In this document: piece after piece, positions 38,401-53,400 of the stretch
Layout: each line of letters starts with the position of its first letter
Numbering within the stretch: the first letter of the stretch is position 1
Assembly: GCF_023343835.1 (NCBI RefSeq)
Contig: NC_064435.1
Span: 77,944,134 to 78,008,133, forward strand
Source of the DNA: Lagopus muta
Lineage: Eukaryota; Chordata; Aves; Galliformes; Phasianidae
Reading direction: 5' to 3'
Length of the DNA stretch: 64,000 bases
Notes under the pieces: generated by a model
What the model was told of the DNA's origin: nothing
Databases searched by the model: none
What the model saw: only the letters and a program-made list of their open reading frames with translations
Program-made: the position numbers and the translations under genes

Positions 38401-41400
38401 GCACTTCTACACCACTACACAAATCTAGAGTGAGACAATTATCTGCTCTGTCTGAACTTCTAGTTTCTTCTCCACTCCTTCACTTATGTTCATGTCTCTA
38501 AAGAGACAGAAAAAGATACAGGCAAAATTACCATGGATGCAAAAGCTTTAAAAATAGTAGACTCAACTTTGCAAGTCATAAAAAGAGACAACGAAGAAGA
38601 AAACGACAAGATGCAGAGAAACCAAATTCCATGAAGAAAGCAAAAATGAAATGGATACATTACACATTACTAAACGTAAGAGCTGAAGAGCATCTAATTA
38701 AGTCAAATAGCTGCTCTGAAACAAAAGAAATCAGTCACTTTTAATATAATGCGCAGCAGAACAGTTATTACAGTATTTCCCTGTCAGTAGACTAAAAAGG
38801 TTCAAGCAGCAATTTGAGAAATTTAGTGAAGGTAGATTCACTCAGGGCTGTTAAACAAAACTCCATATTCTATACTGCCTGGAGAATGGTTTTCCCCTTC
38901 TCCTGTTACATTGGTCTCCCTAAAAAAAAAAAAAAAGACAACTGGCTGCTCAAGGAAATAAAATAGAGCTACAGAAACCTTTGGTCTCACCTAGAAGAGT
39001 TATGCTCTGGATAAGAAGTTTGCTATTGCACATGCATCAGAAGTTCCTGAACTAAACGAGAAAAAGTTGTATCTCATTCTCAAATTTACAAAAGCTACTA
39101 TTCTATGCCATAAGCACTATGCTTTATGTCAGATTGATAAGCTTATTTAAGTCATAGATGACACTGAGTTTCTGAGCAGAAGATAGGAAGAAAAGCATCT
39201 TACTGAGGATCTCCAGCATAGCTGAGTTGAGCAGGTCGTATCCCAAAGTGGACAATAATGGGGAAAGTAATTACATCAGGATTGAATTGTTCACGGTCCA
39301 GTTGATCAATACGAACTGAGCTGGGTTTCTAGGAGAAAAACAAAATATACCTAATTGACAACAGCTCTATGGAAATTTTTTTTTGTCTCCAGCCCACATT
39401 GTCCAGGCACTATGAAATAACAATATTTAAGCTTATTAAAATACACATAAAAATAATCCTTTATATAATACTCACTATTTTTCAATGGCAGTGATTGAAA
39501 TAAAGTTAATTGACTTAGCTCTCTCAGAGAAAAAAAGAGAAGTCTATCTTCATTTTGAAAGTTAAGAAATATACAGTTTGATCACTTCTGAGAACCCAAT
39601 GCAGCTTTCTTTGGTTGAGCATCAGGACTAGAATTCTGGCATCCAAGCTCCCACATGCCTGAGCATTTCACTAAGATTAGGTCACTTCTCTAATTTTAGT
39701 TCTCTTCCTGATTTCCCAATGTAAGCAAAGTCATTATTAGATCCATTCAATCACACAGACTGAGCAGCATAAGAAAAATTTAAGTGGAATGCTAGGTTGA
39801 TTCATACAATGAGGAATACGGTTTTGTATAATGAGAAGACTGCCATCCTTCTTATGCTTCAAAACATACATTTTTCTATAGTTAAAAAGGACAGCGTAAA
39901 AGGAAGTGATTCTCATTTCACCTTTAAAAATGCAGAAAGAGTAATTACATGTCATCGCAGAAGACATGCTGCTTACAGAGCTCTTGATAACTTATCTAGC
40001 ATTTAAAAAACTCTGTTGAAGTTGCAGTTTGTCTCCAAGTAAATATTTTTCCCCATTACCTTCCAACCTGCTTTGTTATATGCCTGTTTACTCCCTACTT
40101 CACAATCAGCTGTTTGAGGCCAATATTTTCTGCTTGTCTAAGCTTTCAGAAAAGGGACATTACTTCTAGTTATCTGCATCTCAAAACTTCTAATTGAGCA
40201 TCGTGAACTTCTCAAAAATGGATTTCAGAATTACAGAAACAGCTCCCATCATAGTCTTCACAAAATAGTAAGAAGTGCATCAAGAACAAAGCCTTCACCC
40301 TTCAAACCACCTTCAGAGAACTGTTTGCAGGAATCATTTTCTGCATGGATAAGCAAAGCCAATTCTAGAAATAAAGGCAAACCTCCTCAGGTGGCAAAAC
40401 TTCCAATCTATTCTAGAAAAAACGATTACCTAAAACTTGGGACTTGCAGATTGAGAAACATTTACCAAGGGAAAAATGCTTATCAGCTTCCTTTTGGATA
40501 CGATGACAGAAAATAGCTGCCCACTCAAAAACTAAGTTACTCCGCTGATGCTAGCAAATTTTAAACAAAGAGGAATAAAGGTTTCTCTCACAGCACTTCC
40601 AATAAGAGGAACAGGCAGCAAAACCTAATGAAAAACACATAATGAAAAGAGGATTTTTAACAGGCATAAAAAAATTCTCTTAGCCAGAATTTAAATTCTT
40701 GAAGTTTAAGTGTGCCTAGTTTTGTGGGCTTTTCTTTTCCAGAGTTGAATTGAAAAGATTTGGGGGGTGTGGATTAGCGTTAATCTTCAGAGAAGTTGCT
40801 TGTTTTTCTCCCTCTTAATGTTAAAAATGTGAAACTTTTTTTTTCCCCTCCTTTTTTCTTCTTGTTTTTTAAAAGATATGGTTTTACTTCACAGCAACAC
40901 CTCTGAGAATCAAAAAGACAGTATTATTCACAGAACACATCAACAATAATTATACTATGTACACTGACTAAAAAACACTACATTAAGGTACAATACAATG
41001 CTTTTGTATTGAAATACTTCACATTTTAGACATGTACAGACAAGTAACCTGATCCTCAAAAGTAAATGTGAAGAGATTTCAACACATCTGTTGCAGGGTG
41101 AACACCTGTAGCAAGCTGTGTGTGTAAAACAAGTGGGCTCAGGACCACTTAAATCAAGCTGTTTTAAATCATCATAGAATCATTTGAGTTGGAAGGGACC
41201 CTTAAAGGCCATCTAGTCCAACTCCCCTGCAATGAACAGGGACACCTACAGTGAGATCAAGTTGCTCAGAGCCCTGTCCAGCCTGTCCTTGAGCAAAACC
41301 AGGGATGGGGCATCCACTACCTCTGGGCAACCTGCTCCAGTGCCTCACCACCCTTATTGTACAAAAAATTCTTCCTTATATCCAATATAAATCTCCCACT

Positions 41401-44400
41401 TTTAGTTTGAAACCATTTCCCCTTATTCTATCACAACACACCCTTCTAGAGTCTGTCTCCTTTTTGATACTGAAAGGCCACTATTAGGTCTCCATAGAGT
41501 CTTCTCCAGGCTGAACAGCCCCAGCTCCCTCAGCCTGTCCTTGTAGGAGAAGTGTTCCATCCCTTGAATCACTTTGGTGGCCCTCCTCTGGATGCACTCC
41601 AACAAGAGCCACTATATTATGCAGTTGTTAATATGTTCATAACTACTAGGACAGAAGAACTTATATCTTGATCACAATTGTTGCTTCAAAATGGTGAAGG
41701 TTATGAGAGGTATAACCACTCTGTGTGTCCCATCACTCCCAGATTATGATGAGCACCAGCTGTATAAGCAGCATCAAAGAAATACACAGTATGAAGTGTG
41801 TAGCAGCAAACAGGACATAAGAAACTAGATGGTTTTTGTCCAGATGTTTATCCCTCCCTACTTTAAAAAGGGCTGTCAGAGAGCACTTAATAATCACATT
41901 CAGAATCCTGTTTCTAACATCTCCCCCAAACCCAAGAAAAACTAACAGAACAGTGCCCCATTATCTTTGCTTCCTATTGCAAACCTCATCAAAGCTTTGC
42001 TCATAGCAGAAGGCAAGGTTGGGACTGCATGCAGATGTAGTACAAAAGCATGTCACAAATATATGGATTTGTACTGGCAGAAAAAGCAGCAGCATTTTGA
42101 AAAGAGTGAAGTATTTAAAAGGATTAAAATCTGAAACTTTAAATCTCTTATAAAAATTCTTCACTGAACTAATGAAACACGATGAATAAATTAAAAAGTT
42201 ATAAATACAGCTGAACTATTGTTAGTGGTTAAGTGGGACATATGCCTATCAATTTTTTTCCCCTCTAACATGCATAAGATTCACTTCACATTTTATAGAA
42301 AAATTGGATCTGTTCAAAAGAGAAATTACTTCTGAAGTGACATTGTGGAAGAAAGCAGCAAAATAAAATTTAGTGTTTTTACTTTGTTGTGTCAAGTGGA
42401 TAAAATTGAATTGAAAAGCTGTCATTTTCTAAAAGTTTCACATTGTCTCTCTAATAGAACTGTTTTATCTTCTAACCCTACAAAATGCACAGAAAATATT
42501 TTAAACCCCATTTTTCACTTACTTTCATATTCAACTGAATATATGGCAATGAAAAAAAAAATCCACAAACTAAGAAAAATATCATCACGTTTGTCTCCAG
42601 ATACAAGTATGTACTAAGGATGGCATTATAACATGACAACTTTTCAAAGTGTTGCAGATTTCTTTTATGTTTACGTATTTTGAGGCCCATGCATCTTTGA
42701 GAACATTTTGTAGAATAGAAAGTTTGTCAGTAAAAATCACACAAAACCTCAGAATTAACACTGCCACTCAAAACGTGTTGCCTTGTGCACAAAGACATTT
42801 GCAGTTCTTTGAGGGATGCCACAAAGGAGTGCATATGCATACCCTTATGTTAAAGACCACCAAGTTTTCAGCTAGCTGAAGTCAGTGTACCTTTGGCCAA
42901 AATTAAATTAGTGAGTACCATTCAAATGCTGATGACTGCACACTACCAAACAATTTGTACCACATAAACCACTGGCAAAATTAAGTTAAGCAATTAAGGC
43001 TAACAATTTCTATTATAAGAGTCTACCTTAGTTTTAACCATCTCATGTAGAATTTTCCACACTGAGAGTTCACATGTACTCTGTATTTCACGTTCCCACA
43101 CATGGCCTTATTTTCCTTTTGGTGTAGGAAGTTTAGTCAGAACAAAAACACTGAATGAAATCAAGGGAAAAAGAAATTAATCTGACAAGTTATGATTAAC
43201 TAATTTACTACATGTAATACTATCATATTTAAAAATAGGAGTTTGAGATACCTATCTAGAAAGGTGACACGGCTTCAGTTTGGGGAGAGGTTCTTTAATT
43301 AAATTCCCTTTTAGGCAAGATTACACCACAATTTTTTTTTATGAAGAAGCTGAGAAGTTGTGTAATAGTTAAAAGCAGAAAATGAAGTTGGAGGAAGAAA
43401 GGTCTTGTAACAGAGAAAGCTGCACAAAACTCCAAACTGAGGTCCAAAACATGCTATTACCGAGATACCATCTCTGTGACGCTGGCCAAACCACGTGGAC
43501 AGAATTTTGCAGCTTTTTGGAGGCACCTTTTAATCTTTCACACAATTCTTAAGTGTGAAATTCAGAAAAATAACGGCTAAATCTCCACATACGCTGAAAG
43601 AAGCCAAGAATTAATGCTCTAAATACTAACTGTTCCAAAAATTATAAAACAATATTGGTTTCAAGTTGGACACTGGATATGTGACACTGGATGCATGTAT
43701 TCATTTATGTACATAAAATTCTTCAGTGTGAGCAACAGCAGTTTGAGAAATGTTGTGGGGAAAAGATACCTCACAGAAAGGCAGAACATTCTCTATATTC
43801 AGGGCAGAATCTATAGAGAGCACATTACATAGAGGTAGAGTGTCAAAAGAGAAACATGAAATAGCATAGCAAATAATTACTAATTCTCTGGTTGTATGTC
43901 AGTGAAAATAGAATAAGATCACGTACATAAAGACCATCAGAAAAAATATGATTGCAGAGGAGCAAATAACATTTTCCTATACTTAAAGTACAGCCATTCC
44001 TTTCAATGTGCACATTGAAACCATGCTTCTCTGGAAATCTGCCCTTGGGTAGGACAGCAAAAGATAAAACTAAAACTCTTTCCAGGGTTGGAATAATGCA
44101 ATAAACTGTTCCTATAGCAATCTGCAACTGTCTCTGATCATCTTCACCCTCTGCAATTCAGACTCCAAAAGATTCTCTGAAACAAGATATGTACATGCTA
44201 TTGAGTTATTAATTTGTCTTAATTATTTGTTCTACCATGCCAGGGCTGGTAACGATCATCCCTTTGCATTCCTCTGCATATTTCTGCCATTCCAGCTCTT
44301 CCCACTGAAGCATGTTGGCAATCTCTTCTTCAGGCACCAAAGCTTTATTGCATCGTAACAAGTAGAGAAGAATCTGATGCATCGACAGTACTTCCTTCCC

Positions 44401-47400
44401 TCCATCTTAAAAACATAATAAACAAAATGCATTTCAGATATTCACTCCTAAAGCACAAGGAAAATACGCAGCACATAAAATATTCAGATGAGCAAAATAA
44501 AATGCAAAATGTTTAAGCAACTTGACAAATAAGGAAGCAAATGTTTTACTGATGAATGGTGCACATACATAAAACACACTTCTTTGCTAAACTGGAAGCA
44601 ATAATGGTAACAGTAGCAAGAAAAACAGTTTCATCGTTCTGTAATGCTGAGGTTTCTAACTTGCCTGAAAAATTTCTAAATGAGTAGGCAGAACAAATCA
44701 GTTACGTAGTCCGGTTATGCCTTCCTTTTCACATTTCTACCATTCCTTTTACAACAGAAGTTAAAAAGCCTTTAGGCGCCCAAGCAGCTTTTTAAGGACC
44801 ACTCAAGATTTTACAGGATACTTCTGGATGAATGTGGTAAGTTATCCTTGCATTTTGAATTCATCTGCGGTGCTTACATGCTGCACCTGCAGTAATGAAG
44901 ACTAAAGAGCCTCGTGCTGTCTTCTGTCACTAAATGAATTGAGAGCATGTGAAAACTGCTAAATACTTCCGAGACCTCTGGAAATACACACAGCAAAGAC
45001 TGCTTGCAGGGAATTAAGGCAGTGTAATAAACATCTGATCAGTTCCAGGGAGCCAGTCAACATACAAACAGCAAAAGATGAGTGATAGTCCTGACAAAAT
45101 ACCACTCAGAAGACACTGGCTATTCAAATTCAGTATGTCTGCTCATCTGAATAAGAAGACAGATATGTTGCTACAGTGCTTTAACTCTGAAGGAGGAAGT
45201 CAGAGAGATTTGTGCCAGCAATGGAGAGTTTATCTACAGTTATAAAGGCATCTTAAAGTTTCATCCCCGACAGAAGTAAAAACGTCCATCTCCCTTCCAA
45301 GAGAGCCATGGAGTACACACTCTATCACTAAACACACAATAAAGAACAGAGAAAAAGTAAAGCCTTCAAGTGGTACGAAGGATAATGCCAGAGCATAGGG
45401 AACATGACCCCAGCACATGTAGAGAGTCTCGCAGAATCTCAGTGTCACAGCAGTGCCGCCTTTCACAAGACACTTGAGGAAACAAACACTTCTGTTCCAG
45501 CTGGGATTGCAGCACTACTCGGTAGCAGGAAAGATGTAAGGGAATAATGCAACTCAGCCTCCTAAAACAATTAACCTCATTCAGCAATTTACCACGACAG
45601 CCCAAAGGACCAACTGGACCCTGGAATGCACCAGGTCCAGCACTGCCACCAGGCAAGGGGAGAGGTTGTCCCACAGCGCTCTGTGGCTGCACCTCCAGCG
45701 CTGAGGGCAGGTTTGGGTGTCACAGTATAAGAAGAACGTGTAAACTATTAGAGCGTGCAAAGGAGGTGGGGGTTACAGAAATGGTAAAAGGTCTGGAGGG
45801 CAAGCTGTGTGAGGAGCAGCTGAGGTCCCTGGGTTTGCTCAGTGCAGAGCAGAGGAGCTGAGGGGAGGCCTCATGGTGGCTGCAGCTCCTCACAGGGAGC
45901 GGAGGGGCAGCGCTGAGCTCTGCTCTCTGTGACAGCAATAGGGCCCAAGGGGCTGCATGGGCTGCATCAGGTTGGGGGTTAGGAAAAAGTTCTTCAGAAT
46001 GGTGGGCATGCAACAGGCTGTCCAGGGCAGTGGGTATGACACAGAGTTCATAGATTTCAAAAAGCACCAAGAGAGAATATAAAATGGGGAAAACTAACCC
46101 CAAAGTTCAATGGAAACTGAAAATACTTCTGAAGAGTTAGAGACATTTTAAAAGTTACTTTTCCCTTCAAATTAAAGAGGAATTCTATTTGCAAGACTTC
46201 TGGCTTTGTCAACCGGTTTAGACTGCTCTGCAAGAAGCACACCACATCCAACTTCTGAAACAATACACAGCCTTACATACTGAAGATTTTACAGGAAGGG
46301 CACAAGTTGTAGCCATTTGCTACAGAACAGTTCAAAGACCGGACGTCTTGAGTCAAAACATGCCATAACTGGAAACTTATAATAGTTTTACAGCGTTTCA
46401 TTCTTTAATACATTTTCCATCATTACAATACAGCAACTATTCTGCATGCCATGCATCTCTGGCACTCAGCAAACCTGACATGATTCACTCAAAGCTACTC
46501 TCAAGATCTGTCTCTGTAAGTATCTAAACACTGAAAACGTGGGCTGTGAGACAGGTTGCTCAGAGAAGCTGTGGACGTGTTTGAGGCCAGGCTGAATGGG
46601 TTCCTAGGCAGCCTGATTTACCCACAGCAGGGGGGTTGGAACTAGATGATCTTTAAGGTCCCTTCCAACCTAAGTTACTCAATGATTCTATGAAAATCTG
46701 ACATCCTAAACCTTGAATTTTCAGACCATGGTAGGAAAATAAGAAAGAAAAGTAGAAAGAATGAGAAATCAATTGATTTCTGTCTTTAAAGAAGCAGTTG
46801 ATGGATCCGTGGGGATCTGTTGCAACCGCGTATCTTCTTTTAATAGACAGAAATAATGTTTTGTAACAGTATCTGAAGGACATGAATTCCCATTCTGGAG
46901 AATAAAAAAAAAAATGTATATGTAATTAGAAATTTATCATCATAAAGATGCTAGAAACAAACTATATATGCAGAAATAGCAAGAAAAAGCCATCTTTATA
47001 GAGTTAGAGAACTGGGAGTGTTAGAAGAGAAGCACAAAGGAATACGTGTGAGACAGACTAATCTCTCCCTGCCAATAAATCTAACAACACAGGAAGAGGT
47101 GACTTCCTAACTAAAGCTAAACAAACCAGAATATAAAAACTCCAAAGTAACTGGAAAACACCCTCAAGCTACACAGTCCAGGCAGGTCAAACTTGCTCTC
47201 ATTTTGTGATGAGGTCAAGTTAATCAGCCACATGTGGCTTGATAGCTTATTTTGTAAATTGCTTCAGTAGAACCAAATCAATGTTTGCTAGCAAGCCGCA
47301 CAGCTCAGCTTCTGACTGAACAGTGTTGTGTATTCAGGAAGGAACAACAATTAGAAATACAGTCATCTAGCCTTCAGTACTCTCCACAGTAGTGAGCCAA

Positions 47401-50400
47401 ACCTCATTTAGCTCCAGCTATAATTAATATAACAACTAAGTTTCCAAAACCCAAAGCAGAGAACACCTCCAGGCCACAGCCTTCTTGATGAAGTCCGTTT
47501 CACATCTAATCTGTGCTCTCAGTCCAGCAGCTGAGCACATCTTCCTTTCCACGCAACCCTTTCAGAACAATCATCAGGCAGCATCTCAGCTGGACACATT
47601 TTCAATGGAGACATGACATTTATATCAACTTGAAGTCTGTTCTACTATCTTAGGATGTGTTAAATGCTTTTGTAAGCTGTTCACTCAAACTGAGCATAGC
47701 TCTCTGCACTCAAGCTTGTCCTTGGCTGGCAGGCTAGGTCTGAATTGTACTACAGTGGTGTTTTTCTTTCTTTCACTGTTTCTTGCAAGGGCTAAAAACT
47801 TACATTAAAGATAAAAGAAGAAAGCAGCAGAGCAACCTGTGCTCAGGGGTGACAATCTTGCTGATTCTCAAAACTGCACATCAATAATTTCTGTGTAATC
47901 ACATGGCACGATGGAATATGAAATTCAGTTTTATGTGTGAGAATAGACAACACTGCTCAAATCCCACAGCTCCATCACAGGACAAGTAAAGAATGACCCA
48001 ACACTTCCTGCAGTTACCACACAACAGACAAAAGCTGAGGACGATACCTGGCCTGTCCATCAGAATTCTGGTGCTGAGTAAACTACACAAGCTATCAGCA
48101 AGCAAGAAAGACTTCAGATGGAGACATCAGTTCTTCACAACTGAACTACTTGACCTGCAATGAGTTTAAGCTCTTGTTACGTTACCTGGAAGAAATCTCA
48201 CAAATCGTGGCATGAAGTGAAATCTGGGGCAGGAAACAGAATCATTTTCAAGTGAAGGACCTTAAATATAAAGGGAAAAAAAAAAAAACATGGAGAATTT
48301 ATGAATAGCAGCATATTTGCAAAAGAAGAAAAAAGAAGGAAATCCTGTCCCCATATAAAGTCAGTGACCAGTAATTACATTTGGCACTAATTTCATACAG
48401 AAAAGTAGCAAAAAGCATGCAACAGAAAAGCAACTTCTAATAAATGCTTCCACGTAGACAATTTCAAAAGAAATTACAGTAGCTTAAAAACTAAATAATC
48501 TAAAAACCACAGTATTCTATTTAAAACTGCACAGAAAAATGTCTTATAAATTTTATCCACTTCAGTTTCACAGGCAAACCACCAGTATTTGATTAGTCCC
48601 TTCCAGTTAGTGGTTTGTTTGTTTGTTTTTTCCTGTTATAGTAATAAAAATAATAAGGAAATTTCAAAAGACAGTATTTTGTGTTTTTTTTCTTTTTCTT
48701 TTTCCTTTCCTGTTTCATCATCCAAAGCCTTGCACAACAATAAAAACAAAAACAGTAGGCACCTGCCATTAAAAAAAGCAATCATAACCAGTGGTACAAA
48801 ATAACATTAATATCTGAAGACATTTAGCCAAAAATTACTATACAAAATGTATATTTGTGTGCTCCTCTGTTTAACTACAAGCGTACAGTATCTCTATAAA
48901 GAGAGGACAGGAAAATAGCTACACATGCTGAATTAAAATTCCTTTGAATTTCTCTTTGTTTTCTTTTAGACCAAGGGAAGGATCATTCCTGACATTCTCC
49001 TCTGCCATAGCCTTCGCAGGAACACACATTTTCATCTCAGCAAGTTAAAAACATTGTGCTATAACTCACCCTTCTAAAGCTGTCTGCATGATACTGCTTT
49101 GTGAGCTGACTGTTGAGAAAAACTGCATGAATACTTGTTTTTTAGCTTGTAAAAACAGAGGATATTTTACCTGATGCCTTGTACATGACAATACTCTGCC
49201 CACAATACTGTCTAATAACAAACAGTAAGTTCCATTACAACAGACAGTTTTTGGATTAAAGAAGAAATTTAGTTTATCTGTAGGAAAATAATGCAAGATT
49301 TTTGTATTTTAATTGCTATAATCCCCACTAACAACCTCAATAAACTTCACCCTCTTAAAGAACAAAGTGCAAGATTGCTCCTCTCACTTCATACAGCATT
49401 TGACTATTATTTTGAGGCCACTCCCCAGCTTTTTTTTAATGTTTAAAATATAAATCCAGAGCAAAACAGAGGCCAACTTTCCAAGTTTTTTTTTTTCTTT
49501 TCTTTTGGAGATAAAAGTTACCTTTAAGATTCCAGTCATACAGCTCCAGAATATCTTTGAATAGGTAAGAAGAGAACAGCTCAAGACCTTTCACACAAAA
49601 ATTCTGTGGAATAAAAACAAACAGGTTTATGATTACATAATATTGTAATACAGATAATGCTACTACCATTGTCTTCATATTTGTCAACTGCTAGAAATGA
49701 GGTTTTGGAAAAAGCATTGAAGCATCTTTAATCATTTACTGCAGCACAGTGGTCTAATCAGAAAAGCACTATTAGGAAAGCACCATAATGAAGATTCTGT
49801 ATGTAATGCCTACATCCACCGTATAGGCAGAAATTACAAACATGGTAATCCACCACGTATCTCAACACTTCCTCCTGAGTAAGCTCATATTTCTGAGAAA
49901 CATTTTTAATATTCCCTTTTTCCTTCATGTTTATAATAAAAATTCAGAAGTTATCAGCTGTAGCATTATGATCACTTCTTCCATTACACCAAGACAGTTC
50001 AATATAAACAGAGGATTATGACCTTAAAAGGCAGTGGGGGGAAGGGGGGAGAAAAAAGAACAAAAAAATCCAACTCTTGCTCATCAGATAGGGAAGCAGA
50101 TCCTCCATAGCAAGGAGCTTTCAATAAGTGACTTTACAAAGTCTTCCTTAACAAACAAGACCAGGTCAGATCAGGACAGGACAACATAAGTAATACATGT
50201 ATGAAAATGGCCATAACTGCCAAGCTGAACAACTCAATCTTTCACAACAATGCATCAGTAAAGATGGCTTTAAAGTAGGATTTAGCTACTGTGTGTCAGA
50301 CCAGGAGTCCAAAAAGACAGCACACCAGATTCAGTAACAAGAAACGACCTGCACTGATCACATTAGTCTTGCTGAGGAATTTCAGAGATCTTGCATATAT

Positions 50401-53400
50401 TTTAGATGGTGCTAAACAACAAAAAAGGAGATAACTCGAAAGAAAGGTGCAACTATCAGACTAAAATACTGATCCTATCTTTGTAGTTAATATGCAGGGG
50501 TATTTCTGTACCTACATCTGCTGTTCTAATGCAATTTAATTCACAAACTGACTTCACCAGAGATAAATTTGTAATTAAAAAAAAAAAAAAAACACAACAG
50601 ATTAAGAACTGAATGTGCTTTGTTTGTATCCACCAGAAACTTGTTTTGGCAACAGCTTACAGTAAGTACTGATAAGTGATACTTAGAGCTTCGTATTCAA
50701 GATTAATTTTCAGCTTGGCATTGACTCGTGGGTCTGGAAAACCAGCACCTCCACATACATTAGTTTTGTCATTTGTAAAAGAATGATAATGCCTAAGTCG
50801 GTTCACAGATAGAGTATCTGGCATAACTTACGTAACTTAAAATGAATAAAAGCACTTCTCACTATTTGATTTTAATATATGATAGCCTAGGTGGATGGAT
50901 TTATGCTAGTACTTCTGAAAGAAAATTCCTTTTCAGACATTCTTTCAGAACATAGCCTGTCTCTTACCATCTTCTCTACAAGAAGGGATTGTGAAGAGTT
51001 TAATCCATTAACAATGTCAACAACTCTTAACCCACTCTGACTTTTTGACTAATTATCCTTCTTACCTCAGGCATCATCTCTTCAATGAAATGAATTGTAT
51101 AGTCAATGTTAAATCTGATTACTTTACACAGAGGAATCTGGAAGGAAAAGAGATTCAGCATGAAAAGCTACACAGTGACAAACGTACAGTTAATACAATT
51201 TTGTATGCAGGGGTATTACTGTCTGCTGAAAAGGGAACTTAGTAAAACTGCTGCTTAGTGGGATCATACAAAGACAGGAAAGCAAGCATTTGCAAGAGAA
51301 ATGCCAATTTTAACCTCCACCTTTGATTACACAGGGCTAAAGAATAGTAAAGTAAGATAAAATAATGCCATCTACTGGAGATAAAGGTTTCTTTAGAAGA
51401 AAAAGCAAAGTTCAGTCAAAAGTTTCCACACCTGCTCTCACTTGCATATTTGGAAGTGAACTTATTTTTGGTGACACAACATGCCAGATAGATGCACTGA
51501 CAGGCAAGCTGTTTTTAGTATGTTGACAATTCTGTTAGCTATGCAACTCTAAAACACTGCTCCAAGTGATGAAAATACAATCCAGGAACTTTCAGGATAA
51601 ATGTAAAAGATGTGCATAATTTCATTCAGTAAATAAATACTTCTACAAGTGCACTCACCTAATTAGTAAGATAAACACACAGTTCACTTCTTTGCCTACG
51701 CTGGCAAAGTCCACAAACTGCTGAAGGCTGTCTTGTGGCAGCTGATTTGTGCATTTTCTTGGATTTACATTTTTAAGCCAAAAAGCTACATTTCTAAAAA
51801 ACTGAGATGCTTAATCCTGCTATCCACTGCCCTTGTGAGTGTAAGAGACAATGTCAATCACTCATGAAAGTGAGAAAATTTGTTTATTTTGCACTGATAT
51901 ACATACAGAGATTCAAATGGTGCAAGAGTTGCACTGGAATCAATGGACCTAGAGCCCAAGCATTCTACTTGCAACTTCTCGAAGCACACTGTTAAACACT
52001 TACCTGCTTTGTCTACATACACCCTCTGATGACAGAAGGATTTATACCAAACAACCAAATATAAAAACTGCATTAGATTTTATACAAAGATTTCAGCCAC
52101 TAAATTATTAAATGTTGTAAATAGAATAGTAGAAAAAAAAAAAAAAAAGTATTCTAGTTTCATCTAGAATGTGAGAGGGAAACCTGTCCCATTCAAATCA
52201 GTGATGCTTTAAAAAAAAAAAGTATACAGGGAGTGTTTTCTTTTTAATACACAAGTTCAAACAGGATAAAATGTTCTCATACAGAGACTCAATAGCCTGA
52301 GTTGTTTTTTTTTCTTGCTCCCATGTAGAAAATGAATGCTTTGGAGAAATGACTATGGACAAGATCTCCATTAACTAGAATTTTGTTATGGCAGCTATAC
52401 TGAAAGTTATGTGCACCAAAATCTTCTCATAGAGCCAGGTAATCTCTCTCCAAAAGGTTTTATGCCTGTTTGAAACAAGAACAGGCCACAGTATCATGTT
52501 GTATTCCAGTCTGTAGAAAGGTAATCATTTGCTGCTGGCCATTTCCCCCAGTGGGAATGAGAAATTACTATGAGAAATTGCTATCTGATCCTTGCCTCAA
52601 CACGTGTACTTCACAATAAGAATCAGTTTAACATCTGCATTGCTTATGTCACACGAGAAGAGGTTTCCTTGTTTTTTGTTTTTTTTTTTTTTTTCCTAAC
52701 ACTGCATTCTTGTCACATAGCAGGCAGTGTATGACAAAGATAAGGTGGCCTCTTTATCCTTTTAATAAGATAAAATAACATAACTGTTTCTATTTGCTCA
52801 TGTGCAAAATGAAAATAAGGCCTCAGGCTAAATCTGTCTTGAACCCCAACGCTGAGTAATGCTGCAGGGCAGGAGTGCAACACAGTGCTACCCCCCACTA
52901 GCTGACTACCACTGATTTGCAGAGCTCTTGTCAACAGCAGACCTTTCTACTCACCAGAGCTAAAGCATTGTCATATTCATAATATAAGCAAACTGTCAGT
53001 CAAAAATCCCTTTTTTTTTCCCCTCAGTGTCTCTTAATTCCAGTATTCTTAGATTGCAGTCCTGTATTGTGACCATTTTTGTACTGAACTTTGACATGGA
53101 TGGGGAAGGTAATAACAGGTATAAAAAACAAAGAAATAGTATCCCAGAGCATTTGAAAAAAAATCTCAAAATATCAAGATATAAAAAAAAGGTACAGATA
53201 TCTTTAATTATTTCTATATTATTTTGTTCTGATATGGTTTATACTGCAAGAGCAGAGTCGTCTGGTATCAAAACTTTTTTGTTGTTATATTTGCTTTCAT
53301 CAATTGCCCTAAAAGCTTACAAGTTTTAATAAGAAATCATAAAGAGTTCAGTCACTGAAGAAATCAAACAGATGTTAGAAAGTAATAGATACGCCTAAAA

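Larger units (their letters stand above)
44406..48185 (-). other. DROSHA intron (3780 nt) with two CR1 copies
   Basis: It contains plus-strand CR1 fragments at 45590-46045 and 46548-46693. The rest is unremarkable. Confidence 0.75.

Noticed and set aside
41423..41605. 60-codon minus-strand frame
   Set aside because: It is the reverse-transcriptase C-terminus of a truncated CR1, not a host gene.
45366..46103. Open frames of 104, 108 and 127 codons on both strands
   Set aside because: They lie in or across the GC-rich CR1 copy at 45590-46045; length is due to composition, not coding.
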